Positions 17,379-26,622 of a stretch of DNA of 64,000 nucleotides are shown in pieces. Numbering within the stretch: position 1 is the first letter of the stretch; the number at the start of each line of letters is the position of its first letter. The notes beneath the pieces are model-generated. The model saw nothing but the letters and a program-made list of their open reading frames with translations. It ran no database searches and was not told the DNA's origin. Both the position numbers and the translations under genes were made by a program. Source of the DNA: Halapricum hydrolyticum (GTDB taxonomy: Archaea > Halobacteriota > Halobacteria > Halobacteriales > Haloarculaceae); the NCBI GenBank assembly GCA_025517565.1, contig JAOPKD010000002.1, positions 248,001-312,000 on the forward strand, in the 5' to 3' direction.

Positions 17379-18776
17379 TCACGAGCGCGGGACTCGGGAC
17401 AGCCACATCACGAGTGCGACCAGGGTCAGCAACGCGAGCGTCGCCAGCGCGATCACGAGCGGCTCGCCCCGGGCCCGACCGACGAGGAGCCGCCACGCCG
17501 GCCGCGCGACGCCGGCCGCCTTTGCCCCGGTCGCGATCGCCAGCACTGCCGGAAGTGCATAACGCACGAGCGGGTACAGGCGTCCGAGATCGGCCTGCAC
17601 GCGAGAGAACTCGTGCTGCCAGACGAACGCGTACACGATCAGCAGGGCGGATATCGGGAGCGCGAACGTGCCGACCGACTCGTCGACGAGATCAAGCACG
17701 GGCCGTCCCGCGAACGCCAGGTCCACGGGACTGTAACTCAGCGCCGATGGCAGGCCCGCGAGCAAGACCCCTCCGGTCAGAAGTGCCGTCGCCCGTTGGC
17801 GGCCGTAACCAGTCGTGTTCGCCGTCGCCGCGACGCCGACCTCGAGCAACGAGACCGCCGAGCTCAGTGCGGCGAAAAACAGCAGTCCGAAGAACGCAAC
17901 GGCTACGACCCGGCCGAGCGGCATCGTCGCGAACGCCGCCGGGAGCGTGGTGAACGCGAGCTCCGTCCCGAGCGTCGGCTCGAGGCCAAAGCTGAACACG
18001 ATCGGAAAGATGACCAGCCCCGCGGTGACCGCCGCGGCGATATCCGCGACCGTGATCACCAGCGCGGACCGCAGCAGGGTCGTCCCTTCGTCGAGGTAAC
18101 TCCCGTAGGTGAGCATGATCCCCTGGCCGACTGACAGCGAGAAGAACGCCTGCCCGAACGCCACACTCCAGAGTCCGAGATCCGCGAGGGCCTCGAACCG
18201 GGGCGTGAACAGGAAGGTCGCAGCTCGATCCCACCCGGGAAGCGTCGCAGCGTAGAGTGCGAGCGCGGCGAGGACGACGAACACGGTCGGCATCACGATT
18301 CTGGCCAGCCGTTCGATGCCGCCACGAACACCAAGCGAGACGACCCCGCCGGTCAGTACCGTCACGACGACGAAGTACCCCACCGGAAGCCAGCCGTCAG
18401 TGAACGGCGCGAATGTCACCTGCGACCCGACCAGCCACGAGAACAGAAACCCCAGAACCCAGCCAGCGAGCACGAGATAGTAGCTCAAGATGAGGAACAC
18501 GCCACCGACGACGAGCCATCCGAGCGGCGCGTATCCTGATTTCGCGCTCTCGAACGCGGAGATCACGTCCGTCCGGAGGTGCCGTCCGATGGCGAGTTCC
18601 AGCACGAGCAACGGCACCGCACAGGCGAACGCCGCGATCAGGTACGGAACCAGGTACGCACCGCCGCCGTTCTGCCCCACGACGGCCGAGAACCGCCAGA
18701 TGTTCCCGAGACCGACGGCCGCCCCGGTCGCCGCGAGCAGAAACCCAAGACGCGACGACCACCGCTCCGTAATCAT
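17379..18776 (-). CDS. Sodium-dependent transporter, NSS/SNF family
   Basis: A 465-aa membrane protein of the neurotransmitter:sodium symporter family, importing amino acids or related solutes with Na+. The hallmark first helix WSSRLGFLLAATGAAVGLGN (residues 6-25, including the unwound Na+/substrate site GAAVGLGNIWRF) is intact. About eleven to twelve TM segments follow, with the family stretch AFFSLSVGQGIMLTYGSYL near residue 217. The C-terminal third is more divergent. The substrate cannot be predicted. The gene is preceded by a 160-bp gap to ndk, and no regulatory motif was found. Confidence 0.9.
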   Translation of the reverse strand: MITERWSSRLGFLLAATGAAVGLGNIWRFSAVVGQNGGGAYLVPYLIAAFACAVPLLVLELAIGRHLRTDVISAFESAKSGYAPLGWLVVGGVFLILSYYLVLAGWVLGFLFSWLVGSQVTFAPFTDGWLPVGYFVVVTVLTGGVVSLGVRGGIERLARIVMPTVFVVLAALALYAATLPGWDRAATFLFTPRFEALADLGLWSVAFGQAFFSLSVGQGIMLTYGSYLDEGTTLLRSALVITVADIAAAVTAGLVIFPIVFSFGLEPTLGTELAFTTLPAAFATMPLGRVVAVAFFGLLFFAALSSAVSLLEVGVAATANTTGYGRQRATALLTGGVLLAGLPSALSYSPVDLAFAGRPVLDLVDESVGTFALPISALLIVYAFVWQHEFSRVQADLGRLYPLVRYALPAVLAIATGAKAAGVARPAWRLLVGRARGEPLVIALATLALLTLVALVMWLSRVPRS

Positions 18777-18940
18777 AGGGTCGTATTGAATCGCACCAGT
18801 GATAGTTCGACCGGCTCACGGGATCCGTGTCTTGATCGGCGAAAAACGAAGTCGCGAGGACAGTACAGCGAACGAGGTTCAGATGTCTCGGTCAAGCCGA
18901 GGGCGCACGACAAGATCGAGACTGACAACGGCGTCCAGAA

Positions 18941-19420
18941 TTACTCGTCGACGTCCTCGTAGACCCAGGGCTCGTCCGCTCGCTCGTAGTCGACCAGTTC
19001 CTCCTCGTCGAAGAACAGGTCGATCTCGCGCTCGTTGGATCCCGGGTCCTCGTGATCGGAGCCGTGGATGATGTTCTGTCCGAGGTCCAGTCCGTAGTCG
19101 CCGCGGATCGTTCCGGGTGCAGCCTCGGCAGGATCGGTCGCGCCCATCATCTGGCGGACCTGGCGGGTCGCGTCTGCGCCCTCCCAGACCATCGCCATGA
19201 CGGGTCCGGAGGTGATGAACTCCACGAGCCCGTCGAAGAAGGGCTTGTCCTCGTGTTCGGCGTAATGCTCGTGGGCGAGTTCCTCATCGATCTGCATGAA
19301 CTTCGCGCCCACCAGCTTCAGGCCGCGATCCTCGAGTCGCGTGATGATGTCACCGACCAGCCCGCGCTGGACGGCGTCCGGTTTCGCCATTACGAAGGTT
19401 CGTTCGTCGTGGTGGCTCAT
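18941..19420 (-). CDS. ndk: Nucleoside diphosphate kinase
   Basis: A 159-aa cytoplasmic kinase that equilibrates NTP and NDP pools. The family signature with the phosphorylated histidine, NIIHGSDH, is near residue 118, preceded by [11 protein letters not shown]. The N-terminus [20 protein letters not shown] fits the family. The C-terminus is an acidic haloarchaeal extension. It is the last gene of the rpl7ae-rps28e-rpl24e-ndk group, 15 bp after rpl24e, an order widely conserved in euryarchaea. Confidence 0.97.
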   Translation of the reverse strand: MSHHDERTFVMAKPDAVQRGLVGDIITRLEDRGLKLVGAKFMQIDEELAHEHYAEHEDKPFFDGLVEFITSGPVMAMVWEGADATRQVRQMMGATDPAEAAPGTIRGDYGLDLGQNIIHGSDHEDPGSNEREIDLFFDEEELVDYERADEPWVYEDVDE

Positions 19421-19435
19421 ATTTGAAGTAGTCGT

Positions 19436-19912
19436 TCAGGCCTCGGCCTCTTCGGTCTCGGTGTCTCCCTCGTCGTCCGATTCGTCCGCCTCCTCGCCTG
19501 ACTCGCTGTCATCGTCCGCCTCTTCGGCGTCTGCATCGGCCGGTTCGTCCGCCTCTTCGGCGTCTGCGTCGGCCGGTTCGTCCGCCTCTTCGGCGTCTGC
19601 GTCAGTCTCAGATTCGGCGGCTTCGAGGTCCGGCGCGGCCTCGGGTTCGTCCTCGGCGTCTGCCTCGACAGCATCAGACTCGTCTGCCTCCTCCGCTTCG
19701 GCTTCGCGCTCGGCCGCGACCGTCTCCTGGCGGTCGCTCTCGCGGCCGGCTTCGGTCCAGTTCAGGTCACGGGGTTCTCGACCGAGTCCGGCGTTCTTCT
19801 CGCATTTCGAGGAGCAGTAGTGCAGCGTCGTCCCGTTCGTTCGGACGAGCATCGTCCCCGTGCCGGGCTCGATCTCGCTGCCGCAGTAGTCACACTCGCG
19901 TGTCTGTGGCAT
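19436..19912 (-). CDS. rpl24e: 50S ribosomal protein L24e with a long acidic repeat tail
   Basis: The first about 60 residues are a complete L24e zinc protein: CDYCGSEIEPGTGTM near residue 7 and CSSKCEKNAGLGR near 33 give the four Cys ligands. The remaining 95 residues are almost entirely Glu, Asp and Ala, with three copies of an EEADEPADADA-type repeat encoded by 33-bp tandem units at 19514-19603. Archaeal L24e is normally about 60-70 aa, so this one is more than doubled by a tail. It lies one base from rps28e and is clearly co-transcribed. The tail could interact with ribosomal RNA partners or factors; this is inference. Confidence 0.92.
   Translation of the reverse strand: MPQTRECDYCGSEIEPGTGTMLVRTNGTTLHYCSSKCEKNAGLGREPRDLNWTEAGRESDRQETVAAEREAEAEEADESDAVEADAEDEPEAAPDLEAAESETDADAEEADEPADADAEEADEPADADAEEADDDSESGEEADESDDEGDTETEEAEA
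19514..19603 (-). repeat. 33-bp tandem repeat inside rpl24e tail
   Basis: Units begin at 19514, 19547 and 19580 (third partial) and encode EEADEPADADA repeats. Confidence 0.8.
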
Positions 19913-19913
19913 C

Positions 19914-20141
19914 TTACTGGCCTCCGATTGCGTCGGCTTCGCGGGCGGTCTCCCGGAGCTGCAATACGTCACCTTCCCGGACCGGACCCAGGACGTTCCG
20001 GGTGATGATCCGGCCCTGGTTGGATCCCTCGCGGATGCGGCACTTGACCTGCATGGCCTCGCCGTGCATCCCCGTCCGGCCGACGATCTCGATGACCTCG
20101 GCGGCCGTGGATCCGCTGTCTTCGGATTCCTCAGCACTCAT
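19914..20141 (-). CDS. rps28e: 30S ribosomal protein S28e
   Basis: A 75-aa small-subunit protein with the S28e OB-fold stretch [20 protein letters not shown] and the conserved [19 protein letters not shown] near residue 44. Length matches the family. It sits between rpl7ae (11 bp upstream) and rpl24e (one base downstream) in the conserved operon. The first 12 residues are a Ser/Glu-rich haloarchaeal extension. Confidence 0.97.
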   Translation of the reverse strand: MSAEESEDSGSTAAEVIEIVGRTGMHGEAMQVKCRIREGSNQGRIITRNVLGPVREGDVLQLRETAREADAIGGQ

Positions 20142-20152
20142 CCGTGCTCACC

Positions 20153-20515
20153 TCACCGAAGCTCCTCGAGCTTCTCGGCGATGTCCTCGACGTCGCTGCT
20201 GGCGTCACCGGCGTCGACGATCGCCGCGGCCGCGCTCCCGACCTCCAGGCCGGCGGCCTCTCCGAGATCGTCCTGTTCGGCGACGAAGACGAAGGGAACG
20301 TCCTTCTCGTCGGCCAGCTCGGGGAGGTGCATGACGATCTCCTCGGGCTGGACGTCCTCGGCGACGAAGATTAGTTCTGCGGAGCCGCGCTCGACGGCTT
20401 TGGTTGTCTCGTTGGTACCTTTCTTGACGGAACCTGTGTCCCGCGCGATCTCGAGCGCCTCGAGGGCGTCGGCTTCGAGATCGGCAGGGACGTCGAAATC
20501 GACGTATACTGGCAT
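20153..20515 (-). CDS. rpl7ae: 50S ribosomal protein L7Ae
   Basis: A 120-aa kink-turn-binding protein found in the large subunit, box C/D and H/ACA RNPs and RNase P. Family motifs are visible: [19 protein letters not shown] near residue 30 (RNA-binding helix) and [17 protein letters not shown], then VPFVFV. The start is the ATG at 20515, seven bases after a strong Shine-Dalgarno; the longer open frame upstream is leader. It heads the rpl7ae-rps28e-rpl24e-ndk operon. The leader has strong hairpins, which could allow autoregulation by L7Ae. Confidence 0.97.
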   Translation of the reverse strand: MPVYVDFDVPADLEADALEALEIARDTGSVKKGTNETTKAVERGSAELIFVAEDVQPEEIVMHLPELADEKDVPFVFVAEQDDLGEAAGLEVGSAAAAIVDAGDASSDVEDIAEKLEELR

Positions 20516-20522
20516 GTGTTGG

Positions 20523-20530
20523 TCACCTCC
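20523..20530 (-). promoter_or_regulatory. Strong Shine-Dalgarno for rpl7ae
   Basis: On the minus strand GGAGGTGA lies seven bases before the rpl7ae ATG. It decides the start against the longer open frame. Confidence 0.75.
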
Positions 20531-20551
20531 TGCACGTGGGCTCGCGCTCCC

Positions 20552-20596
20552 CCGCCGTTTCGGAGGGCGACCCTCCGGCGGCGCCGAAACCGGCGC
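20552..20596 (-). promoter_or_regulatory. Paired hairpins in the rpl7ae leader
   Basis: Two GC-rich hairpins lie just upstream of the rpl7ae Shine-Dalgarno. One pairs GGAGGG with CCCTCC and CCGCC with GGCGG across a purine-rich internal bulge (20552-20581); the other pairs GCGCCG with CGGCGC (20581-20596). A TATA-like element near 20665-20675 would give a leader of over 100 nt. Autoregulation is a hypothesis. Confidence 0.4.
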
Positions 20597-20737
20597 ACGC
20601 AAATCCTAGATGGCTAGGAGCATCATCAACCCCGCGCAGGCTGTACCCGATAGTGAACTGCCACACCTAAAAGCGCTTTCGAAGCGCGTACTGCGTGGGA
20701 GGGCGGCACATACCGGCCGAGGCCCGTGTTTCCCTGA

Positions 20738-21526
20738 TCAATCGATATCCCGTCGTCGGAAGTACAGCATGCTCGCCCCGACCAGCAGAACCGTCCCTCC
20801 GAGCAGGATCGCGCCGCCGGCCCAGTCGTAGCTGCCATCGACGAGCACCGCCGTCGCGTCGAAGTATCGCATCGGCGCGATCGCGCCCAGCTGCTCGTAG
20901 TCGGCGATGACCGTCAGCGACTCGAACAGGAACAACCCGAAGATCGCGACCAGCGCGCCGCGCTGGGCGATCGTCGACCGACTGGTCACCACCGACAGGA
21001 CGAGTCCGATACCGCCACAGGCCAGTAGATACGGGATCGCAAGCAGGTGGACGACCGCCAGATTCACCGGGTCGATCGGGTAGCCGATCACAATCGTCCC
21101 GACGTAGATGACGAGCGGCAAGACGGCGTTCACGACGACGATCGGGACGAGCAACGCGAGGAATTTCTCGCCGAGCACACGCGCCCGCGACATCGGGAGC
21201 GACAGCAGGATGTCCATCCGCTCGCGGTCGATGTCGCTTGCGATCAGCGTCGCGGCGCTGTAGGCCACGTACAGCCCCAGCAGGAGCACCCAGCCGATCG
21301 AGTACAGCTCGGCGGACAGAAAGCCCTCGATCGTGTTCATCGTCGCGATGTTGAACAGCTCCCGGAAGACCTCCGGCATCTGGTCGATGAACTGATCCAG
21401 GTCCACGTCCGTCGCCAGCGAGGGGAACGTCGCGATGTACATTCCCGCGAGCAGCGTGAGCGCGACCGTGAGATAAACGGTCCCCCTGAGTCGACGCCGT
21501 GCCTCGTAGCGGGCGAGTTCAAGCAT
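20738..21526 (-). CDS. ABC-2 type transporter permease
   Basis: A 262-aa membrane protein with about six transmembrane helices, the permease partner of the ATPase gene immediately upstream. It begins MLELARYEARRRLRGTVYL, typical of the ABC-2 permease family, and contains the ASDIDRERMDILLSLPMSRA stretch (residues about 95-115) common in these exporters. Its start overlaps the ATPase stop by 8 bp, so the two genes are translationally coupled. The substrate is unknown; such pairs may export drugs, lipids or polymers, or insert copper-site factors. Confidence 0.88.
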   Translation of the reverse strand: MLELARYEARRRLRGTVYLTVALTLLAGMYIATFPSLATDVDLDQFIDQMPEVFRELFNIATMNTIEGFLSAELYSIGWVLLLGLYVAYSAATLIASDIDRERMDILLSLPMSRARVLGEKFLALLVPIVVVNAVLPLVIYVGTIVIGYPIDPVNLAVVHLLAIPYLLACGGIGLVLSVVTSRSTIAQRGALVAIFGLFLFESLTVIADYEQLGAIAPMRYFDATAVLVDGSYDWAGGAILLGGTVLLVGASMLYFRRRDID

Positions 21527-22541
21527 TACCGTCACCCCCGGCAGGTGCGGCATCACCGTTCTGGCCTCGTGCCGTCCGCTCGCTCGGCTCGCCAGGGCCG
21601 TAAAACCGCATGAACACCTCTTCGAGCGGCGCCTCCTCGACGTCGAGGTCGACGAACGAGTACGAGGCGAGATCCGTTACGAGGTCGTTGATGTCGCCGG
21701 TGTAGGTGAACCGGACCTCGGTGACGACATCGGCGTCGCTTTCGAAGTCGGTCGCCGCGAGCAACTCCTCGGCGCGGTCTTCGATCAGCGTTCGCTCGAA
21801 GCCATGGACCGTATCGCCATTGAACGCGTCGCTCTCGACGTGGCCGGCGATTCTGGCGCGGACGAACTTCCCGGAACGATCGAGCAGCGACTCGATGGCC
21901 TCGGTCGTGACGAGTTCGCCGTCCCGGAGAATCGCAACCCGGTCGCACACCCGTCGAACCTCGCTGAGCACGTGCGAGGAGAAAAACACCGTCACGCCCT
22001 GTTCGCGTTCCGCGCGGACGAACTCGTTGAATCGCTGTTGCATCAGCGGATCGAGCCCGCTGGTCGGTTCGTCCATGATTACCAGCTCGGGGTCGTGCAT
22101 GAACGCCTGCACGACGCCGAGTTTCTGTCTGTTTCCCGAGGAGTAGTCCCGGACCTCTCGGTCGAGCGGCGGTTCGAACAGTTCGAGCAACTCCTCGCGA
22201 CGCTGCTCGCCTTTGATCGACCCGTGAAGGTCCAGTATCTCACGGCCGGTCGCGCCGTCGTCGAACGCGGGATTGGCCGGTAGGTAGCCGATTGATCGCT
22301 TGGCTTCGATCATCGCCGGCTCGTCGGTGCTGTCCGCACCGAGTACCGTCGCCCGTCCCGCGGTCGGGTTCAGCAATCCCAGCATCGTCCGGATCGTGGT
22401 GGTCTTGCCCGCCCCGTTGGGGCCCAGAAAGCCGAAGACCTCGCCTTCTTCGACCGTGAAGTCGATCCCCCGGACAGCCCGGACCTCGCCGTAGTGTTTG
22501 GTCAGGCCGGTCACGTCGATGACGCTCATCCCCTCGTTCAT
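21519..22541 (-). CDS. ABC transporter ATP-binding protein
   Basis: A 340-aa ATPase with Walker A GPNGAGKTTTIRTML near residue 39, an ABC signature YSSGNRQKLGVVQAF near 133 (YSSGN in place of the usual LSGGQ), Walker B ELVIMDEPTSGLDP and an H-loop SSHVLSEV near 193. The C-terminal about 100 residues form the extension seen in CcmA/NosF-like exporter ATPases. The start may be the first Met (22541) or MSVIDVTGL (22529). It is overlapped by the permease gene downstream. Confidence 0.92.
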   Translation of the reverse strand: MNEGMSVIDVTGLTKHYGEVRAVRGIDFTVEEGEVFGFLGPNGAGKTTTIRTMLGLLNPTAGRATVLGADSTDEPAMIEAKRSIGYLPANPAFDDGATGREILDLHGSIKGEQRREELLELFEPPLDREVRDYSSGNRQKLGVVQAFMHDPELVIMDEPTSGLDPLMQQRFNEFVRAEREQGVTVFFSSHVLSEVRRVCDRVAILRDGELVTTEAIESLLDRSGKFVRARIAGHVESDAFNGDTVHGFERTLIEDRAEELLAATDFESDADVVTEVRFTYTGDINDLVTDLASYSFVDLDVEEAPLEEVFMRFYGPGEPSERTARGQNGDAAPAGGDGNA

Positions 22542-22601
22542 CGCAGCCTCGCGTGAAATATGTTGCCCGAGTCAGCCCTAGCCGCGTGACGATCGAGTCG
22601 G

Positions 22602-23084
22602 CTACAGCAGCGCGATCACCGCGACAGCCAGAAGCATCGAGCCGGTCAAAAGCGTCTGGACGACGACCGTTCCGAGCATGCCGGCAGTCGCATAGGCGGC
22701 CATTCGGATGCCGGTCGCTGCTTCCCGTTCGCGGGCGTAGCTCGCGAGAAACACCGTCCCCGCGACGCCGACGAGTAACCCGACAGGCCCGGCGACAACA
22801 GTTCCCGCGAACCCGGCCACCCCGGCGAGCAGGCTCACCCGCGTCGAGACGCCGCTGCTCTTGGCGGCCGCTGCGCCGCCCAGCCAGTCGACGAGTGCCG
22901 CAGTCACGCCGACCGCGAGCAACACCACGAGCACCAGCCAGCCCGGCTTGCCGGTCGCCCACCAGTAGACGAGCACGCCACCAACCGACAGCACCGGCCC
23001 CGGCAACAGCGGGACGACGCTGAAGACGACGCCAGCCAGAAGCAGCGCGAACGCGACGATCACGAACGGATCGGGTACGATCAT
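22602..23084 (-). CDS. DUF456 family membrane protein
   Basis: A 160-aa protein with about four hydrophobic segments, resembling the DUF456 family of small integral membrane proteins of unknown function. Glycine-rich helices near residue 85-115 (AGVAGFAGTVVAGPVGLLVG) are typical. Its ATG overlaps the tmcA stop as ATGA, so it is translated from the same message. No functional link to tRNA acetylation is known. Confidence 0.8.
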   Translation of the reverse strand: MIVPDPFVIVAFALLLAGVVFSVVPLLPGPVLSVGGVLVYWWATGKPGWLVLVVLLAVGVTAALVDWLGGAAAAKSSGVSTRVSLLAGVAGFAGTVVAGPVGLLVGVAGTVFLASYAREREAATGIRMAAYATAGMLGTVVVQTLLTGSMLLAVAVIALL

Positions 23085-25396
23085 CGGAATCGCTCCCGTT
23101 CCGCCCGTGTCTCGTCGGTCCCGTACGCCTCGAGGAGTCGCTCGGTCGCGTTCCCGAGCGCGCGCATACACTCCCGCCGGGAGACGAAGTCGAGTTCCTC
23201 GGCGACGGCGTCCCAGCCGTGCGTCTGCAGGACTTTCCGCACCAGCAGCCGCTCGGATCGGGGTTCGAGCGTCGGGCCGTCGTCGGCCGCCGTCGGGCTA
23301 TCCACGTCCGTCAGTGTGGGAGTGTCATCGTCGGTCAGCGCCCGGAGCGCGAGCGTGCGGAAGGCGTCGGGCGCGGTGTCGAACAGTCCCGCGCCGTGTG
23401 GCGATCCGGCGAGTAGTCGCCACTCCCAGGCGGAGAGATCCAGCCGGGCCGATCCGTCGACAGCCGACAGCACCGCCCGGACCACGTCCGGGTCGAGATC
23501 CGCGAGCGGGTCGGTGAGCATCCCCCGGACGCGTCCGAGAAACCACGACGTATGGCGATCCTGCAGTGCCGATCCCGAGTCCGAGAGCGCCTGCAGCATG
23601 ATCGCGGAGTGCTCGCCGCTACGGTCGTTGCGCGTCGTCGAGACGTGGACGGTCCGGTAGCCGTTGTCCGCCCAGAACGCGACCAGCTCGGGCGTCGCGC
23701 CGAACCCGACGCCGAGGTAGTCGTATCTGCTGGGCCGTTCCGTTCCAGCCTGATCGGACTCGCCGGCCGCTTCCGCTTCGATCCGTTCGAGCAACAGCGA
23801 TCCCAGGCCGCGCTCGCGGGCCGCGTGGTGGGTCGCGATCCGCATGACGCGCCAGCCCGTCTCGACCCCCGCGGCCTCGTCGCGGAGTTGCGTCGTCAGC
23901 ACGTCCGGCAGCATGTTCCCCCTGATTCGCCCCCCTTCGTACATGTCCGCACGCCGGTCGGCGTCCAGCCCGCCCTCGCGGGCCAGGAGCGCGACCGAGA
24001 CGACGTGTCCGCCGGACAGCAGTGCCCGAACCGAGACGTTCGGGCCGTCGAGCAGCCGAGCGAGGTCGTCGGGCTCGGTCCGGTAGTGGGCGAGCACGAG
24101 CAACCCGAACACCTCCCGCAACAGGTGTTCGTCCGACCGGAGTCGCTGGCTCGAAAGTCGCTCGTAGGAAACTGTCTCCGGGTGGGCGTCGGCGACCAGC
24201 GGCTCGACGGGCGGGCGCGCATCGAGCAACAGCGCTCGCGTCGCCCAGACCTCGACGGGATCGCCGGCCGCGTACCGGATCGGCTCGTCCATGCGCACCT
24301 CGCTGACCGGTCGGTCGGACTCGGCCAGCCGATCCTTGAACCGGACCGAGAAGCCCCGGCCGGCCCCTTCGTAGCCGTGGATCGTCGTCGTGAACGCCAC
24401 CGCAGGGGCGTCGAGAAACCCCTCCAGTAGTCGGACCGGCAGGGCCGCCGCCTCGTCGACGACGACCGCGTCCGGATCGTCGGGCAACTCGACGGCGTCG
24501 GTCGGCAGCGCGTATCGCACCCGTCCCTCGTCGGTCGCGAGACGGCGGGGCGCCGTCTCGTCGTCGACCTCGACCGGTTCCTCGAGAGCGTCCAGCAACT
24601 CTCGGGCACGAGCAAACACTTCGCCGGCGCGCCCGTACTGTGGCGCGGTCACGAGCACGTCCTGGCCCGACGCCGCCAGACATCCCGCAGCCAGTCCCGC
24701 AGCACTGGATTTGCCCCGACCGCGGTCGGCCTCGACGACGACGGTGCCACCGGGTTCGGCCAGCGCCTCCAGTTCCGCCAGCGTCTCGGCCTGATCGCGG
24801 GTCAGACAGGCGCGGTAGGCTTCGGCGGGGAAGACGCGATCGTTTCGGCTCGGGACCGTCGGGTCGGGTATGGGCAGGCGTGGGGCGGGGTCGGTCAGCC
24901 CGTCGGATTCGATCGTGTCGTTCTCGACGTCGACGACGGCGACGCCGCGATGGGCGTACAGCGTCTCGACCAGCCGGGCCCGGAAGTGGCCGGTTACGTC
25001 GCCGGACTCGAACGGCGGGACTGCGAGCGTCTCGTCGAAGTCATCCCGTCTTGCGGGCCACGCCGACAGCGGCGGTGCGAGTAGCACGAACAGGCCGCCG
25101 CCGTCGACGGCACCGACGATCTGGCCGAGCACGTTCGGCCGGAGCGACTCGTGGGCGTCGTAGACGACTGCCGTTCGCGTTTGACCGAGCAACTCGCTGG
25201 CGTGGACGGGATCGAGTCGCTCACAGTTCACGAACGACTCGGGGCCGACCAGCGTCGTGAACTCGGGAGAGATGTCGGCTGCCGCCAGCGCGTCCTCAGC
25301 GCGATCGCGTGTCGTCTCCGGCTCGCCGGCGAGCGCGAGCACGCGACGCTCGTTGCAGTCCCGGGCCTCCGCCCGGAGCGCGGCCGCAAGCTCCAT
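23081..25396 (-). CDS. tmcA: tRNA(Met) cytidine acetyltransferase
   Basis: A 771-aa enzyme of the TmcA/Nat10 family, which uses ATP and acetyl-CoA to make N4-acetylcytidine in tRNA (and in archaea also other RNAs). Parts in order: N-terminal domain (1-170); a RecD-like ATPase with Walker A EADRGRGKSSAAGLAAG near residue 223 and Walker B VVVDEAAALPV near 315; a GNAT acetyltransferase domain with RIATHHAARERGLGSLLLER near 520; and a C-terminal helical tRNA-binding tail. Length is typical. It is co-transcribed with the DUF456 gene downstream. Confidence 0.93.
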   Translation of the reverse strand: MELAAALRAEARDCNERRVLALAGEPETTRDRAEDALAAADISPEFTTLVGPESFVNCERLDPVHASELLGQTRTAVVYDAHESLRPNVLGQIVGAVDGGGLFVLLAPPLSAWPARRDDFDETLAVPPFESGDVTGHFRARLVETLYAHRGVAVVDVENDTIESDGLTDPAPRLPIPDPTVPSRNDRVFPAEAYRACLTRDQAETLAELEALAEPGGTVVVEADRGRGKSSAAGLAAGCLAASGQDVLVTAPQYGRAGEVFARARELLDALEEPVEVDDETAPRRLATDEGRVRYALPTDAVELPDDPDAVVVDEAAALPVRLLEGFLDAPAVAFTTTIHGYEGAGRGFSVRFKDRLAESDRPVSEVRMDEPIRYAAGDPVEVWATRALLLDARPPVEPLVADAHPETVSYERLSSQRLRSDEHLLREVFGLLVLAHYRTEPDDLARLLDGPNVSVRALLSGGHVVSVALLAREGGLDADRRADMYEGGRIRGNMLPDVLTTQLRDEAAGVETGWRVMRIATHHAARERGLGSLLLERIEAEAAGESDQAGTERPSRYDYLGVGFGATPELVAFWADNGYRTVHVSTTRNDRSGEHSAIMLQALSDSGSALQDRHTSWFLGRVRGMLTDPLADLDPDVVRAVLSAVDGSARLDLSAWEWRLLAGSPHGAGLFDTAPDAFRTLALRALTDDDTPTLTDVDSPTAADDGPTLEPRSERLLVRKVLQTHGWDAVAEELDFVSRRECMRALGNATERLLEAYGTDETRAERERFR

Positions 25397-25481
25397 ACCC
25401 GACCTGATCGTGCCCCCCGTAAGTCAATTCCGCCTCTATCTGCTCAGCCCGAATCGCCGGTGTCTACGGATTCTTCGGAAA

Positions 25482-25835
<354 letters not shown>

Positions 25836-25895
25836 CTAATACTGTCGCCGGATTGTTACCCTCGTTCCCGGTTTCAGTTACGGAGCGGCGGCCCG

Positions 25896-26426
25896 CTACT
25901 CCGCGAGCAACGCCGCGAACTCTTCGCGGACCTTCTTGACCTTCGGCTCGATCTGCACCTGGCAGTAGCCGTTCGCAGGGTTCTTTTCGTAGTAATCCTG
26001 GTGGTACTCTTCGGCCTCGTAGAACGTCTCGAGCGGCTGGACTTCCGTGACGATCCCGCCGTCGTAGACCTCCTCGTTCAGGCGCTCGATGAACCCGTCG
26101 ACCTGCCGGCGCTGCTCGTCGTCGTGATAGAGGACGATCGAGCGATACTGGCTGCCGACGTCCGGTCCCTGACGGTCTTTCGTCGTCGGATCGTGCACCT
26201 TGAAGAAGACCTCCAGGAGTTCGAGGTAGCTGATTTCCTCGGGGTCGTACTCGACCTGGACCACTTCGGCGTGGCCGGTCGAACCCGAACAGACCGCCTC
26301 GTAGGACGGGTTCGGCACGCCCCCGCCGGCGTAGCCGGACGTGACCGACGCGACCCCGCGGAGTTCCTTGAGCGCCGCCTCGATACACCAGAAGCATCCG
26401 CCGCCGAGCGTCGCTGTTTCCGTCAT
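25896..26426 (-). CDS. msrA: Peptide-methionine (S)-S-oxide reductase
   Basis: A 176-aa cytoplasmic repair enzyme that reduces methionine S-sulfoxide. The catalytic motif GGGCFWCIEAAL is at residues 8-19, followed by SGYAGGGVPNPSYEAV and GHAEVVQVEYDP, all hallmarks of MsrA. The C-terminal Tyr/His/Cys-containing stretch EEYHQDYYEKNPANGYCQ is also typical; the Cys in NGYCQ is probably the resolving residue. The haloarchaeal ferredoxin gene is about 84 bp downstream on the same strand, but the two may be separate transcripts. Confidence 0.96.
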   Translation of the reverse strand: MTETATLGGGCFWCIEAALKELRGVASVTSGYAGGGVPNPSYEAVCSGSTGHAEVVQVEYDPEEISYLELLEVFFKVHDPTTKDRQGPDVGSQYRSIVLYHDDEQRRQVDGFIERLNEEVYDGGIVTEVQPLETFYEAEEYHQDYYEKNPANGYCQVQIEPKVKKVREEFAALLAE

Positions 26427-26516
26427 TACCTCGTGTTAGTGTTCCAGGGGTAAGTCCCCCGTGGTGGTGGCAATTGAATCCGGCGATCTACCGGGAAAGA
26501 GCGGCTGCCGAGCGAA

Positions 26517-26622
26517 CAGCTGATCGGGTGTCGGTTACCGCTCAGACAGCTGATCGGGTGTCGGTTACCGTTCAGACAGCTGATCGGGTGTCGGTTACCG
26601 TTCAGACAGCTGACCGGGCGTC
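26517..26622 (-). repeat. 30-bp tandem repeat covering the proA 3' end
   Basis: Three full 30-bp units start at 26517, 26547 and 26577, followed by a diverged partial unit at 26607. The unit is CAGCTGATCGGGTGTCGGTT followed by ACCGyTCAGA on the plus strand. The third unit contains the proA stop codon, so the array is a repeated copy of the gene's last codons plus 3' flank. Confidence 0.85.

Noticed and set aside
26517..26622. CRISPR-like direct repeats
   Set aside because: Units are contiguous without spacers and include the proA stop; it is a simple tandem duplication.
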